Of a DNA stretch of 64,000 nucleotides, positions 52,247 through 60,876 are shown in pieces. Location of the stretch: the NCBI RefSeq assembly GCF_014207955.1, contig NZ_JACHLK010000002.1, positions 744,001 to 808,000 of the forward strand. Direction: 5' to 3'. Made by a program: the position numbers and the translations under genes. Origin of the DNA: Acidovorax soli (GTDB lineage Bacteria > Pseudomonadota > Gammaproteobacteria > Burkholderiales > Burkholderiaceae_C). The notes beneath the pieces are model-generated. The model was not told the DNA's origin, searched no databases, and was given only the letters and a program-made list of their open reading frames with translations. Within the stretch, counting starts at the first letter, position 1. Each line of letters opens with the position of its first letter.

Positions 52247-53882
52247 GGGCAGGGGTGGTTGGTGGATCGGTGGGAACGGGTGCCAGGGCGGCAGCCAGCA
52301 GGGCCGGCACCAGCGCGGGCTGCAGGTGGGCCCGGCGCGTGGCGACATGCTGGTCGGGCCGCACCAGCCAGCACTCGCCGCTGTCCGACCCCACCCCCAG
52401 CTGGCGCAGCAGCGCCGCACGGGCCGGCTTGTCGCAGGCCGGGGACAGCAGCACCACGGTGAGCAGCGGGTGCTGCACGGCGGCCAGCGCACGCGGCAGC
52501 CGGTCGGCAAACACCAGCAGCGTGAACCAGGGGCCCAGCAGGCGGTGCAGGCTGGTGGGGCCCAGGCGCACATCGGGCAGTGCTGCGCCCTCCCCTGCGG
52601 CGTCGGCACCGTCGGCCAGCAGCGGCGAACCGGTGTAGCGGCACGGGGCCGAGAGCCGGCCGGTGTTGATGCTGCGCGCGGCCCAGGGCAGTTGGGGCGC
52701 CATGGCAATGATGGCCTCGCGCCAGAGCCGGGCCGAGGCCTGGCCCTGCGGGTGCACGAAGCGCGAGGAGCGGCGCGCCTGGCGGATGTTCTCGAAGGCG
52801 CCCTGCTTGCGCTCGGTGGAATAGCTGCCGAGCAGCGCCTCGTCGGCGCCGTGGTTCAGCACCAGGGCCAGCTTCCAGGCCAGGTTGTCGGCGTCCTGCA
52901 CGCCGCCGTTGCCGCCGCGCGCGCCGAAAGGGGCGACCAGGTGGGCGGCATCGCCGGCAAACAGCACGCGGCCAGCGCGCAGGTCGGCTAGGCATTCGTG
53001 CCGGTAGGCCCAGACGCCGGACCAGGCGATCTCGAACACCAGGCCGTCACCGAACAGCGCGTGCACGCGCCGGCGCATGGCCTCGGGCGTGGCGGCGGCC
53101 ACGGCGTCCTCGTCCTCGCGCAGCTGGAAATCGAGCCGCCAGGTGTCGTCGGCCATCTTGTGGCGCCAGACCGCGCGCCCGCCGTTGGCCGAGGCGTCCA
53201 GCCAGGTCCAGCGCTCCTGGGCCCAGTCGCAGCCGGGCACCATGATGTCGATGATGATCCAGCGGTCTTCGGTGCGGTCGTGCACCACGGGCGCCAGGCC
53301 CAGTGCGGCGCGGCAGGGGCTGGACGCGCCGTCGCAGGCCACGGCCCACTGCGCGTCCAGTTCATAGGTCCCATCGGGGGTGCCCACGGTGAGGCGCACG
53401 CCCTGGCCGGTCTGTGTGAGGCCCTCCACCTTGTTGAGCCAGCGCACTTCGGCCAGCGGCTCGGCCTGCAGCGCCTCCACCAGGTACTGCTCCACATAGT
53501 ACTGCTGCAGGTTGGCAAAGCCGTTGTGGCGCAGGTCGGGCTGGTCCTGCAGCGTGTAGGAGGTGACGGGCTGGTCCTTGGCCAGCACGCGCGCCACATT
53601 CCAGGCCACGCCCTTGGCCGTGATGCGGCCGGCCACGCCCAGGCGCTCGAAGATGTCCAGCGTGCGCTGGGCCCAGCACATGCCGCGCGAGGCCAGGCCG
53701 CGCACGCCCACGGTGTCGTCGTCGTCCAGCACCAGCACGGGCACGCCGCGGCGCGCCAGGTCCAGCGCCAGGGCCAGGCCGGTCAGCCCGCCGCCGATGA
53801 CCACGACTGGGCGTGGATCCGAAGGAGAAAGCCCATCCAGTTCAGGTGGGCGGCGAAAGGGGTAGCGGGGCAGGACGTGCAT
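52221..53882 (-). CDS. FAD-dependent aromatic-ring hydroxylase (MhpA/PHBH family)
   Basis: A 553-residue flavoprotein monooxygenase: VVVIGGGLTGLALALDLARRG (about 26-46), the DG motif VACDGASSPCRAALG and the GD motif RVLFAGDAAHLVAPFGARGGNGGVQD. The C-terminal third is a thioredoxin-like domain as in phenol hydroxylase/MhpA. It adds a hydroxyl group to a phenolic substrate at the expense of NAD(P)H. It is first in the operon, which suggests the pathway starts from a hydroxyaromatic acid. ATG 53882 starts close to the conserved region. Confidence 0.93.
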   Translation of the reverse strand: MHVLPRYPFRRPPELDGLSPSDPRPVVVIGGGLTGLALALDLARRGVPVLVLDDDDTVGVRGLASRGMCWAQRTLDIFERLGVAGRITAKGVAWNVARVLAKDQPVTSYTLQDQPDLRHNGFANLQQYYVEQYLVEALQAEPLAEVRWLNKVEGLTQTGQGVRLTVGTPDGTYELDAQWAVACDGASSPCRAALGLAPVVHDRTEDRWIIIDIMVPGCDWAQERWTWLDASANGGRAVWRHKMADDTWRLDFQLREDEDAVAAATPEAMRRRVHALFGDGLVFEIAWSGVWAYRHECLADLRAGRVLFAGDAAHLVAPFGARGGNGGVQDADNLAWKLALVLNHGADEALLGSYSTERKQGAFENIRQARRSSRFVHPQGQASARLWREAIIAMAPQLPWAARSINTGRLSAPCRYTGSPLLADGADAAGEGAALPDVRLGPTSLHRLLGPWFTLLVFADRLPRALAAVQHPLLTVVLLSPACDKPARAALLRQLGVGSDSGECWLVRPDQHVATRRAHLQPALVPALLAAALAPVPTDPPTTPAHDLHATTA

Positions 53883-54044
53883 GGCATCGGAGGGCGTTGA
53901 CTGGAGGGGAATTCTCGAAGTCAACGCGCCCGCCGTCTGTCCTCTCGCGAGGGGACATGCGGGCCGCCATGGTCTGTGGCATCATTTCAGGAACAAGCGC
54001 CAGCGCCCCCATGACGGACGACAGAGCGCACAGGAGACAAGACA

Positions 54045-54845
54045 ATGGATTGCACACCCGCGCTGGCCACGCGCGACGCCTGGCTGGGGCAATGCGTGGC
54101 GGACATCGGCAGGCCGCGCTTTCATGCCCGGCTGCTCGAGGGCATCCACACGGTGCTGGGCGCCGACCACTTCAGCCACCTGAGCTACGACCCCGAGGGG
54201 CGCATCCGCCATGCGGCGGCGGCCAGCGTGTGCAACCAGCCGCTGATCGACTCCACCACCGACATCTACGTCAAGCACCTGTACCGGCGCGACCCCAACT
54301 ACCCGCTGGTGCGCGAGGGCGGCCGCAGCACCACGCCCCAGGCGCCCGCGCACGGCGGCGCCGACCTGCGCCTGCTGGGCATGTCGCCCACGGGCATTGG
54401 CGATTCGGAATACCGGCGCGTGCTGTTCGATGAGCCCGGCTTCACGGGCAAGGTGTCGCTGCTGGGCCTGCAGGACGGCCACCGCTGCTACCTGAACTTC
54501 TATTTTTCACGCGTGCCGCTCGACATGGGGCGTGCCACCACCCTGCTGGGCCAGTACGGCAGCACGCTCATGGGCCTGGCCTGCCGGCACAACGAGCTGG
54601 CCTTCCCCAAGGACGGGGATGAGGACCAAGGTGTTCAGGCGCCGCACACGGCCTGGGGCACGCTGTCCCCGCGCGAGCGGGCCACGGCCGAGCTGCTGAT
54701 GGACGGCTGCACCGCCAAGGAGATCGGCCGCCAGATGGCCTTGTCACCCGCGACCGTGGTCACCTACAAGGAGCGCGTGTTCACCAAGCTGGGCGTGGCC
54801 AACCTGCGCGAGTTTCTGGCACTGGGCCGGGCCCGGCCCAGTTGA
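54045..54845 (+). CDS. LuxR-type HTH regulator of the aromatic operon
   Basis: A 266-residue regulator with an N-terminal sensory region (about 1-180; no receiver Asp pattern or autoinducer-domain Trp/Tyr signature was recognised) and a C-terminal LuxR HTH: LSPRERATAELLMDGCTAKEIGRQMALSPATVVTYKERVFTKLGV. CAGGAGA lies 9 bases before the ATG. It is divergent from the monooxygenase operon (162-base gap) and probably activates it when a ligand binds. Confidence 0.88.
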   Translation: MDCTPALATRDAWLGQCVADIGRPRFHARLLEGIHTVLGADHFSHLSYDPEGRIRHAAAASVCNQPLIDSTTDIYVKHLYRRDPNYPLVREGGRSTTPQAPAHGGADLRLLGMSPTGIGDSEYRRVLFDEPGFTGKVSLLGLQDGHRCYLNFYFSRVPLDMGRATTLLGQYGSTLMGLACRHNELAFPKDGDEDQGVQAPHTAWGTLSPRERATAELLMDGCTAKEIGRQMALSPATVVTYKERVFTKLGVANLREFLALGRARPS

Positions 54846-54870
54846 GTGTCTTGGCCGGGCCCGGCCCAGC
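54822..54870. repeat. Pair of GC palindromes at a convergent gene end
   Basis: A 20-base perfect palindrome (CTGGGCCGGG and its complement) covers 54822-54841, the end of the luxR-type coding sequence. A second near-copy with GGCCGGGCCCGGCCCAG lies at 54853-54869. Each can form a strong hairpin on both strands but no T-run follows. They may act as a convergent attenuation or terminator element. Confidence 0.7.
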
Positions 54871-54879
54871 TGATCCCGC

Positions 54880-56514
54880 CTACGCCACCGCCGTCCCGTA
54901 CGCCACCCCGTCGCGCCCCGGGTCGGCCCCGCCGTGCAGCGTGCCGTCGGCCCCGATCTGCACGCCGTGCACCCAGCCGATGGTGTAGTTGTATGGGTTG
55001 CGCAACACCTCGTAGCCCTGGGCCTCAAGCTCGCGCGCCACATAGCGCGGAATGCGGTTGCACACGTCGATGGAGTTGCTGGTGGACGAAAAGCGCGGGG
55101 CCGACACGGCCTCCTGCATGCCCATGCGGTGGTCGATGAGGTTGAGCAGCACCTGCAGCACGCCCATGGCGATCTGCGTGCCGCCGGGGGCACCGAGCAC
55201 CACCTCGGGTCGGCCGTCCTTGAACACGATGCTGGGGCACGACGAAGTGAAACGGCTCTTGCCCGGCTGGATGCTGCCGGCACGGCCGGGGCGCGGGTCG
55301 AACACGCCCATGGCACCGTTGTAGAAGAAGCCCATCCCCGGCGTGATCACGCCCGAGGGCATGGCCAGCGAATGGGTCAGGGAGACGCAGCCGCCCTCCC
55401 CGTCCACCACGCTGATGTGGGTGGTGTCCTTGGGCACGGGCGCGCCCTGGTTCACCCGCTCCACGCTGTGGCGCTTGCCGGCGCGGATGTCGGCGGCCAC
55501 ACGGGCCGCTTTCTCCTTCGAAAGAAGCTGGTCCAGCGGCACCTCGACGAAGGCCGGGTCGCCGATGTGGCGGTCCTTGTCGGTGGTGGCTTTTTTCATC
55601 ACCTCGCTCAGGGTGCGCAGGTACTCGGGGCCGTTGTGCTCCATGCCCGCCAGGTCGAACTCTTCAAGGATGGTGAGCATCTGCAGCAGCATGGCGCCGC
55701 CGCCCGGCGGCTGGTTGGTCGTCACCACCCGGTCGCGGTAGCGGCCCACCAGGGGCTGGGTGCGGCGCACCTGGTAGTTCTTCAGGTCGTCCATGCCGAG
55801 CAGCCCACCCAGCGATTGCACGTGCTCCACCATGCGGCGGGCCAGTTCTCCCTCATAGAAGGGGGCGATGCCCTCCTGGGCCACCTGGTCGAGCACGCGC
55901 GCGAAGTTCTCGTTGACGATGGGCGTGCCGATGGGCTTGGCGCTGCCGTCGGGGCGGCAGTAGAGGGCGCGGCCCTCGTCGCTGAAGTGCAGGCGGTCCA
56001 TGTTGCTGGCGCGGCCGGCCAGGGTCTGGTCGATCCAGAACGAGTACATGCCGGGCCGCACGAAGTAGCCGTTGCGCGCCCAGGCGATGGCGGGCGCCAC
56101 CACCTCTTTCCACGGCAGGCGGCCGTGAGCGGCGTGCATGGCGGCCAGGCCCTTGAGGGTGGCCGGGGTGGCGATGGACTGCGCACCGATGTCGTTGACC
56201 CGGCCTTTGAGGATGAAGCCGAAGCCGTCCTTGGTTTCGCCTTCGAGCAGCGCGGCCCACATGTCCTCGCGCGCGGCCAGCGGCGCGGGTGCGTGGAAGT
56301 CGAAGTACTCATGAGCCGCCGTACCCGTTTTGCCCGGCAGGTAGACGGCTGCCGTGCCGAAGCCCGCGATGCCGCACATCAGCGGATCCACCACGGTCTG
56401 CGACAAGGCCACGGCCACGGCTGCGTCCACCGCATTGCCGCCCGCGCGCAGGACCTCGATGCCGGACTCCGCCGCCTCGGGCTGCGGGCAGGACACCATT
56501 GCTTGTTTTTTCAT
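54880..56514 (-). CDS. ggt: Gamma-glutamyltransferase-family enzyme
   Basis: A 544-residue Ntn hydrolase of the GGT family: AAESGIEVLRAGGNAVDAAVA, NQPPGGGAMLLQML, self-processing site KDTTHISVVDGEG with nucleophile Thr364, SLTHSL, and APGGTQIAMGVLQVL in the small subunit. GGT cleaves gamma-glutamyl bonds of glutathione and related amides. From ATG 56514 no signal peptide is seen; a longer in-frame start at 56562 would add a hydrophobic leader. It follows a Bug gene (87 bases), so an imported gamma-glutamyl or carboxylate compound may be the substrate. Confidence 0.92.
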   Translation of the reverse strand: MKKQAMVSCPQPEAAESGIEVLRAGGNAVDAAVAVALSQTVVDPLMCGIAGFGTAAVYLPGKTGTAAHEYFDFHAPAPLAAREDMWAALLEGETKDGFGFILKGRVNDIGAQSIATPATLKGLAAMHAAHGRLPWKEVVAPAIAWARNGYFVRPGMYSFWIDQTLAGRASNMDRLHFSDEGRALYCRPDGSAKPIGTPIVNENFARVLDQVAQEGIAPFYEGELARRMVEHVQSLGGLLGMDDLKNYQVRRTQPLVGRYRDRVVTTNQPPGGGAMLLQMLTILEEFDLAGMEHNGPEYLRTLSEVMKKATTDKDRHIGDPAFVEVPLDQLLSKEKAARVAADIRAGKRHSVERVNQGAPVPKDTTHISVVDGEGGCVSLTHSLAMPSGVITPGMGFFYNGAMGVFDPRPGRAGSIQPGKSRFTSSCPSIVFKDGRPEVVLGAPGGTQIAMGVLQVLLNLIDHRMGMQEAVSAPRFSSTSNSIDVCNRIPRYVARELEAQGYEVLRNPYNYTIGWVHGVQIGADGTLHGGADPGRDGVAYGTAVA

Positions 56515-56601
56515 GGAGAGACTCAGAAAAAGAAAGGGGAGAAAACACAAAGCGCCGGCCACCAGAGGCAGCGGGCGCAGGGGATCAATGCAGGGGCGGG
56601 G

Positions 56602-57594
56602 TCACTTGGGATTCAGGTTCAGCGCTTCGAGCGTGGGCCCCCAGGCCTTGGTGTCGCGGCGCGTCACCTCCATCAGCTGGCTGGCCGGGCCGGGCATGGC
56701 AATCGCGTTCATGCCCTTGAGCTTGGCCTGCACCTCGGCGCTGGCGTGGAAGGCGCGCGTGCCTTCGTGCAGCTTGGCGATGATGGCGGGCGGCGTGCCG
56801 GCCTTGGCGACGATGCCGCTCCAGCCCATGGTGTCGAAGTCCTTCACGCCCAGCTCGTTGGCGGCCGGCACGTCGGGCAGATCGGCCAGGCGCGAGGGGG
56901 CCAGCACCACCAGGGGCACGACCTTGCCGTTCTTGATGTGCGGCAGCGCCGAGCCGCCCACGGGCGCCATCACCTGCGTCTGGCCGCCGATGGTGGCCAT
57001 GAGCCCGTCGGGCTCGCCCTTGAAGGGCACGTGCACCATGGTGATGTCGAGCTTCTTCTGCAGCAGCTCCACCGCGAGCTGGGTGGAATTGCCCAGGCCC
57101 GAGGACGCGAAGTTGAGCTTGCCCGGGTTGGCCTTGGCGTACTTGACCAGGTCGTCGAGCGACTTGAAGCCCGAGGCCGGGTTGGCCACCAGGATGAAGG
57201 GCACGGTGCTGAGCATGCCCACGCCCACGAAGTCCTTCTCGGGGTCGTAGGGCAGCGGCTTGTAGACGAACTTGTTGAGCACCATCTGCGAGACGCCGCC
57301 GAACATCAGCGTGTAGCCGTCGGCCGGCTGGCCCAGCACCTGCTGCGCAGCGATGATGCCGCCCGCGCCGGGCTTGTTCTCCACCGTGATGGTGGCATTG
57401 ATGGCCTTGCCCGCATGCTCGGCCCACAGGCGCGCCACGGTGTCGGAGCTGCCGCCCGCCTGCTGCGAGACCACCAGGCGGATCGGGCGGTTGGGGTAGT
57501 TGCTGGCGTCCTGCGCGTGCACGGCAGTCACCGCGGCCAGCGACGACAGGGCGAGCGCCACGGCCTTGGCGGCGAGGCAGAAAGATTTCTTCAT
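56602..57594 (-). CDS. Bug-type transporter binding protein with ggt
   Basis: A 330-residue periplasmic receptor with signal peptide ending AVHAQ (about 27). Bug motifs: YPNRPIRLVVSQQAGGSSDTVARL, VENKPGAGGIIAAQQVLGQ, DGYTLMFGGVSQM, FASSGLGNSTQLAVEL and HVPFKGEPDGLMATIGGQ. It heads the Bug-ggt unit, divergent from a LysR gene, 133 bases away. Confidence 0.92.
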   Translation of the reverse strand: MKKSFCLAAKAVALALSSLAAVTAVHAQDASNYPNRPIRLVVSQQAGGSSDTVARLWAEHAGKAINATITVENKPGAGGIIAAQQVLGQPADGYTLMFGGVSQMVLNKFVYKPLPYDPEKDFVGVGMLSTVPFILVANPASGFKSLDDLVKYAKANPGKLNFASSGLGNSTQLAVELLQKKLDITMVHVPFKGEPDGLMATIGGQTQVMAPVGGSALPHIKNGKVVPLVVLAPSRLADLPDVPAANELGVKDFDTMGWSGIVAKAGTPPAIIAKLHEGTRAFHASAEVQAKLKGMNAIAMPGPASQLMEVTRRDTKAWGPTLEALNLNPK

Positions 57595-57691
57595 ATCGGC
57601 AGATCTCCAGGGTAAGCGGCGGGAATGTGGCAGCCGCATGAAAAAACCGGCTGCATGCCAACGATTATTCGGCGCCCTCGCCCTGGGGACC

Positions 57692-57726
57692 AGTGAATTC
57701 GCACGATGGATCCATTAGCATTCACT
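57692..57726. promoter_or_regulatory. Nested palindrome, candidate LysR operator
   Basis: Outer arms AGTGAAT (57692-57698) and ATTCACT (57720-57726) flank a 10-base palindrome ATGGATCCAT (57706-57715). The element ends one base before the lysR start, in the Bug-ggt/lysR gap, and suits autoregulation plus control of the divergent genes. Confidence 0.55.
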
Positions 57727-57727
57727 C

Positions 57728-58672
57728 ATGACTGCATACGACCAAGTGGCCTGGGCGCGCCGGCTCAAGGTCAAACATCTGGAATCCTTCATGGTGCTGG
57801 ACGAAGCCGGCACCCTGACCGAAGCCGCCGCCCGCCTGCACATGACGCAGTCGGCCATGTCGCACTGGCTGGCCGACCTGGAAGAGCTGGTGGGCACGCC
57901 CCTGGTCACGCGCGGGCGGCGCGTGCAGCTCACGCCGGCCGGCATCATCATGAAGCGCCTGGCCATCAGCGTGCTGGGCGACATCACCCGCACCCAGGCC
58001 GAACTGGGCGCCCTGGCCCAGGGGCGCACCGCGCGCCTGCACATCGGCAGCGTGTGGGCCGGCGTGGCGCGCGGCATACCGCAGGCGCTGGTGGAGTTCC
58101 AGGCGATGTACCCGTACATCTCGGTCACGGTGTCGGAAAGCCCGCTCACCCAGCTGCTGGAGGGCATCGACAACAAGCAGCTGGACCTGGTGGTCTGCTC
58201 GCTCGACGCCCGCGCCTACAAGGACGGGCTGGAACACCGCGAGCTGTTCGACGACAACGTCTGCCTGGTGGTGGGCCGCGCCAGCCGCCACTGGAACGCC
58301 CAGGGCCCCATCCGTTTGATCGACCTGGTGCAGGACAACTGGATCATGCCGCCCCCGGGCACCCTCACCCGCTCACAGCTCGACGCCGCCCTGCTCGACG
58401 CCGGCGCCTCGTGGCTGCGCCCCAAGGTGGAAACCCCCGCCATCACCACCCTGCAGGCCCTGGTGCACCAGGGCGACTACATCGGCGTGTGCTCCGAGGC
58501 CATGGCCCAGTACCAGGTGGCGCTGGGCAATATGCGCATCCTGCCGCTGGACCGGACCATCCGCTTCGGGCCCGTGGGGGTGATCTGGGCGAAGGACAAC
58601 ACGGCGGAGGCGGTGAAGCTGTTTGTGGAGCATATTGCGGAGGTGGTGGGGCAGAGCACTCAAAGACCGTGA
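57728..58672 (+). CDS. LysR-family regulator
   Basis: A 314-residue LysR regulator: RRLKVKHLESFMVLDEAGTL, TEAAARLHMTQSAMSHWLADLEELVGTPLV (HTH, about 31-60) and a periplasmic-binding-like effector domain (about 95-310). It probably controls the divergent Bug-ggt unit. No convincing ribosome site precedes the ATG; the palindrome abuts it. Confidence 0.93.
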   Translation: MTAYDQVAWARRLKVKHLESFMVLDEAGTLTEAAARLHMTQSAMSHWLADLEELVGTPLVTRGRRVQLTPAGIIMKRLAISVLGDITRTQAELGALAQGRTARLHIGSVWAGVARGIPQALVEFQAMYPYISVTVSESPLTQLLEGIDNKQLDLVVCSLDARAYKDGLEHRELFDDNVCLVVGRASRHWNAQGPIRLIDLVQDNWIMPPPGTLTRSQLDAALLDAGASWLRPKVETPAITTLQALVHQGDYIGVCSEAMAQYQVALGNMRILPLDRTIRFGPVGVIWAKDNTAEAVKLFVEHIAEVVGQSTQRP

Positions 58673-58752
58673 CACCGTCACTTAGGCCGGTGAAAGCAAA
58701 TTTCACTCGTAAAGTCGAGCTTTTTTTACCGCGCTGAGATAAGCTATGTCCC

Positions 58753-60108
58753 ATGAATTCGACGATCAAAGGCAATGCACTAGAGGATTCGATTTTTAGT
58801 TATTTTCACAACCTTATTGAAAGTGGAAATTTTTTTGGAGGGATGAAATCCTGCAAAATTTTTCAAAAAAAGGGGTACTATTCAAGAGATCGAGAGGCGG
58901 AAATAATTTTTGACGTTTCCGTCGAGGCCTATCTTTCCGAGGCGAGCAATTACTCATTTCTTTTTCTTATCGAGTGCAAAAACTACGGCCACCCGGTACC
59001 AGTTAACGATGTAGAAGAGTTTTTCGCCAAGGTTCAACAAGTTGGCGCTGCAAACTCCAAAGCAATACTAATATCATCAAACTCTATTCAATCGGGTGGA
59101 TTAGCCTTTGCAAAGTCAAAAGGAATGGGCATTGCCCGATACTACGGACCTGAAAATCTAAAATGGCAGCTTGATCGGTCAAACTCGTACAGCCTTCAAG
59201 GGAAAATTTCAAGCAACAGCTCCAGCATCATTTCTTCGTTAACTCAAGAAGATAAAAAAATCAGCATTTTTGATTTCCATCTACAAACAGCAAAAAGGTA
59301 TACAAACTCAATTGATGAATTTTTCGAGGATTTGTGCAAAGACTTCAATACAGAGGAGCCATCAGCAGATTTCCGGGTAGCTATCGAGCAACTACCTTGC
59401 CTGGTTCCGTTTCTGAGCAAGAACGAGTTGGAGCAGCAAGCGACAGCGGCTCTTGAATGCATAGAATACAAACAGGGATACGTCGATCTTCAGGAAATCA
59501 GTCGCAATCATCCGGCGATGACCAACCTGAAGATAAAGCATACAAAAATAGATTCAACGACCAGCGCCGGAGCGCCTTTAGGAAGAATAGAATTCAAACC
59601 CCTTGTAATTGAACTTTTTATCTATGCCGATAATAATATTGGGCGCGATCGATTTACTTTTGCTCACGAGCTAGCACATCTTCTGCTGGGGCATGGACGA
59701 TTCCTGCGTAGCGAGTATACGGAAGAAGCAGATTTCAAGCCTCAAAAATCACTGCAGCATGGCGAATCAGATATTTTTCGAATGGAATATCAAGCCAACT
59801 ATTTTGCAGCATGTTTATTAATGCCTCGTCAGAGCTTTTTTGAACATTTCATGAAAATCCTGCGACATTTGAATTTACATGACAAAGGCTTTGGCCCTCT
59901 CTTTGTTGACGCTCAGGATTGCAATATTAAAAATTATTTAATTGTGACTACTGCCCTCATGCGAATCTATGGAACCTCTCGCATGGCTGTGACGTTCCGA
60001 GCGGAAGAATTGGGACTACTGCGCGATGATAGAAATTCGTTCTCCAACGTAGCGCGACTTATTGAGTCAGAAGAGGGGCTTCCATGGCTAGGAAAGGAGG
60101 TCGAGTGA
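58753..60108 (+). CDS. Mrr-like nuclease domain fused to IrrE/ImmA metallopeptidase domain
   Basis: A 451-residue protein in an AT-rich island (30% to 55% GC in the 60-base lines counted; flanks far higher). Residues about 8-140 look like an Mrr/PD-(D/E)xK nuclease: LEDSIFSYFHNLIE (Glu11), IFDVSVEAY (Asp54), LIECKNYG (Glu74-x-Lys76) and QVGAANSKAILISSNS. Residues about 225-400 form an ImmA/IrrE zinc peptidase: FTFAHELAHLLLGH (His305, Glu306, His309) and FRMEYQANYFAACLLMP (Glu345). Both active sites look complete. IrrE-type peptidases cleave repressors; the nuclease half suggests a self-contained defence or damage-response switch. It stands alone without a methylase, toxin partner or HTH gene. 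Starts ATG 58753. Confidence 0.9.
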   Translation: MNSTIKGNALEDSIFSYFHNLIESGNFFGGMKSCKIFQKKGYYSRDREAEIIFDVSVEAYLSEASNYSFLFLIECKNYGHPVPVNDVEEFFAKVQQVGAANSKAILISSNSIQSGGLAFAKSKGMGIARYYGPENLKWQLDRSNSYSLQGKISSNSSSIISSLTQEDKKISIFDFHLQTAKRYTNSIDEFFEDLCKDFNTEEPSADFRVAIEQLPCLVPFLSKNELEQQATAALECIEYKQGYVDLQEISRNHPAMTNLKIKHTKIDSTTSAGAPLGRIEFKPLVIELFIYADNNIGRDRFTFAHELAHLLLGHGRFLRSEYTEEADFKPQKSLQHGESDIFRMEYQANYFAACLLMPRQSFFEHFMKILRHLNLHDKGFGPLFVDAQDCNIKNYLIVTTALMRIYGTSRMAVTFRAEELGLLRDDRNSFSNVARLIESEEGLPWLGKEVE

Positions 60109-60222
60109 GGTGAAGCTCTTTGGCAGTCAGCGTGTGGTTTTCAGCGCATGTAGGGCTCAAACGCACCTGAACCTCATTCAGGGCCCGTCATTGACACACG
60201 GCAAGGCGGCTACGGAGCTTGC

Positions 60223-60873
60223 ATGTTCCAATCCACGCCCCTCCCCTCCTTCACCCTCGCCATGACTAGCCCCGCCGCAACCGCCCCCCACACCCCCACC
60301 GAAGACGCCGTCGCCATCTTCAACGGCGTCCTCCTGATCTCCGTGGGCGTGGCCTTCTTCACCAGTGCCGGGCTGCTCACGGGCGGCACGGCGGGGCTGG
60401 CGTTTCTGGCGCACTACGCCACGGGCATTGGCTTTGGCAAGCTGTTCTTCGTGCTCAACCTGCCGTTCTACTGGCTGGCGCTGCGCAAGCTGGGGCGGGC
60501 GTTCACCGTCAAGACCTTCATTGCGGTGCTGCTGCTGTCGGGGCTGACGGAGCTGCAGTCGCACTTTTTGCAGTTCGCGCAGCTGCAGCCGCTGTATGCG
60601 GCGATTGCGGGCGGCACCATCACGGGCGCGGGCTTTCTGGTGCTGTTTCGCCACCGCTGCAGCCTGGGCGGCGTGGGCATTGCCGCGCTGTACCTGCAGG
60701 ACCGCTATGGCTGGCGCGCGGGCAAGATCCAGATGGCGGTGGACTGCTGCATTGTGCTGCTGGCGCTGTTCACGGTGGAGCCGCTGCGCGTGCTGTGGTC
60801 GATTGCGGGCGCGGTGGCGCTCAACCTGGTGCTGGCCATGAACCACCGGCCGGGGCGGTACATGGGGACGTGA
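60223..60873 (+). CDS. YitT-family membrane protein
   Basis: A 216-residue inner-membrane protein with five hydrophobic helices: FNGVLLISVGVAFFTSAGLLTGGTAGLAFL, LFFVLNLPFYWLALRKLG, FIAVLLLSGLTEL, and LYAAIAGGTITGAGFLVLFRH then RCSLGGVGIAALYLQ, followed by a last helix. The GG-rich segments match the YitT/DUF161 family, whose transported compound is unknown. ATG 60262 is another possible start, as the first 13 residues are unusual. Confidence 0.85.
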   Translation: MFQSTPLPSFTLAMTSPAATAPHTPTEDAVAIFNGVLLISVGVAFFTSAGLLTGGTAGLAFLAHYATGIGFGKLFFVLNLPFYWLALRKLGRAFTVKTFIAVLLLSGLTELQSHFLQFAQLQPLYAAIAGGTITGAGFLVLFRHRCSLGGVGIAALYLQDRYGWRAGKIQMAVDCCIVLLALFTVEPLRVLWSIAGAVALNLVLAMNHRPGRYMGT

Positions 60874-60876
60874 CCC

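Noticed and set aside
54934..57615. An 893-codon plus-strand frame across ggt and a Bug gene
   Set aside because: The product is low-complexity His/Gly/Ala-rich without motifs, while the minus strand encodes two intact enzymes.
58706..58730. T-run hairpin after the lysR gene
   Set aside because: The stem CTCG/CGAG is only four bases; too weak to list as a terminator.
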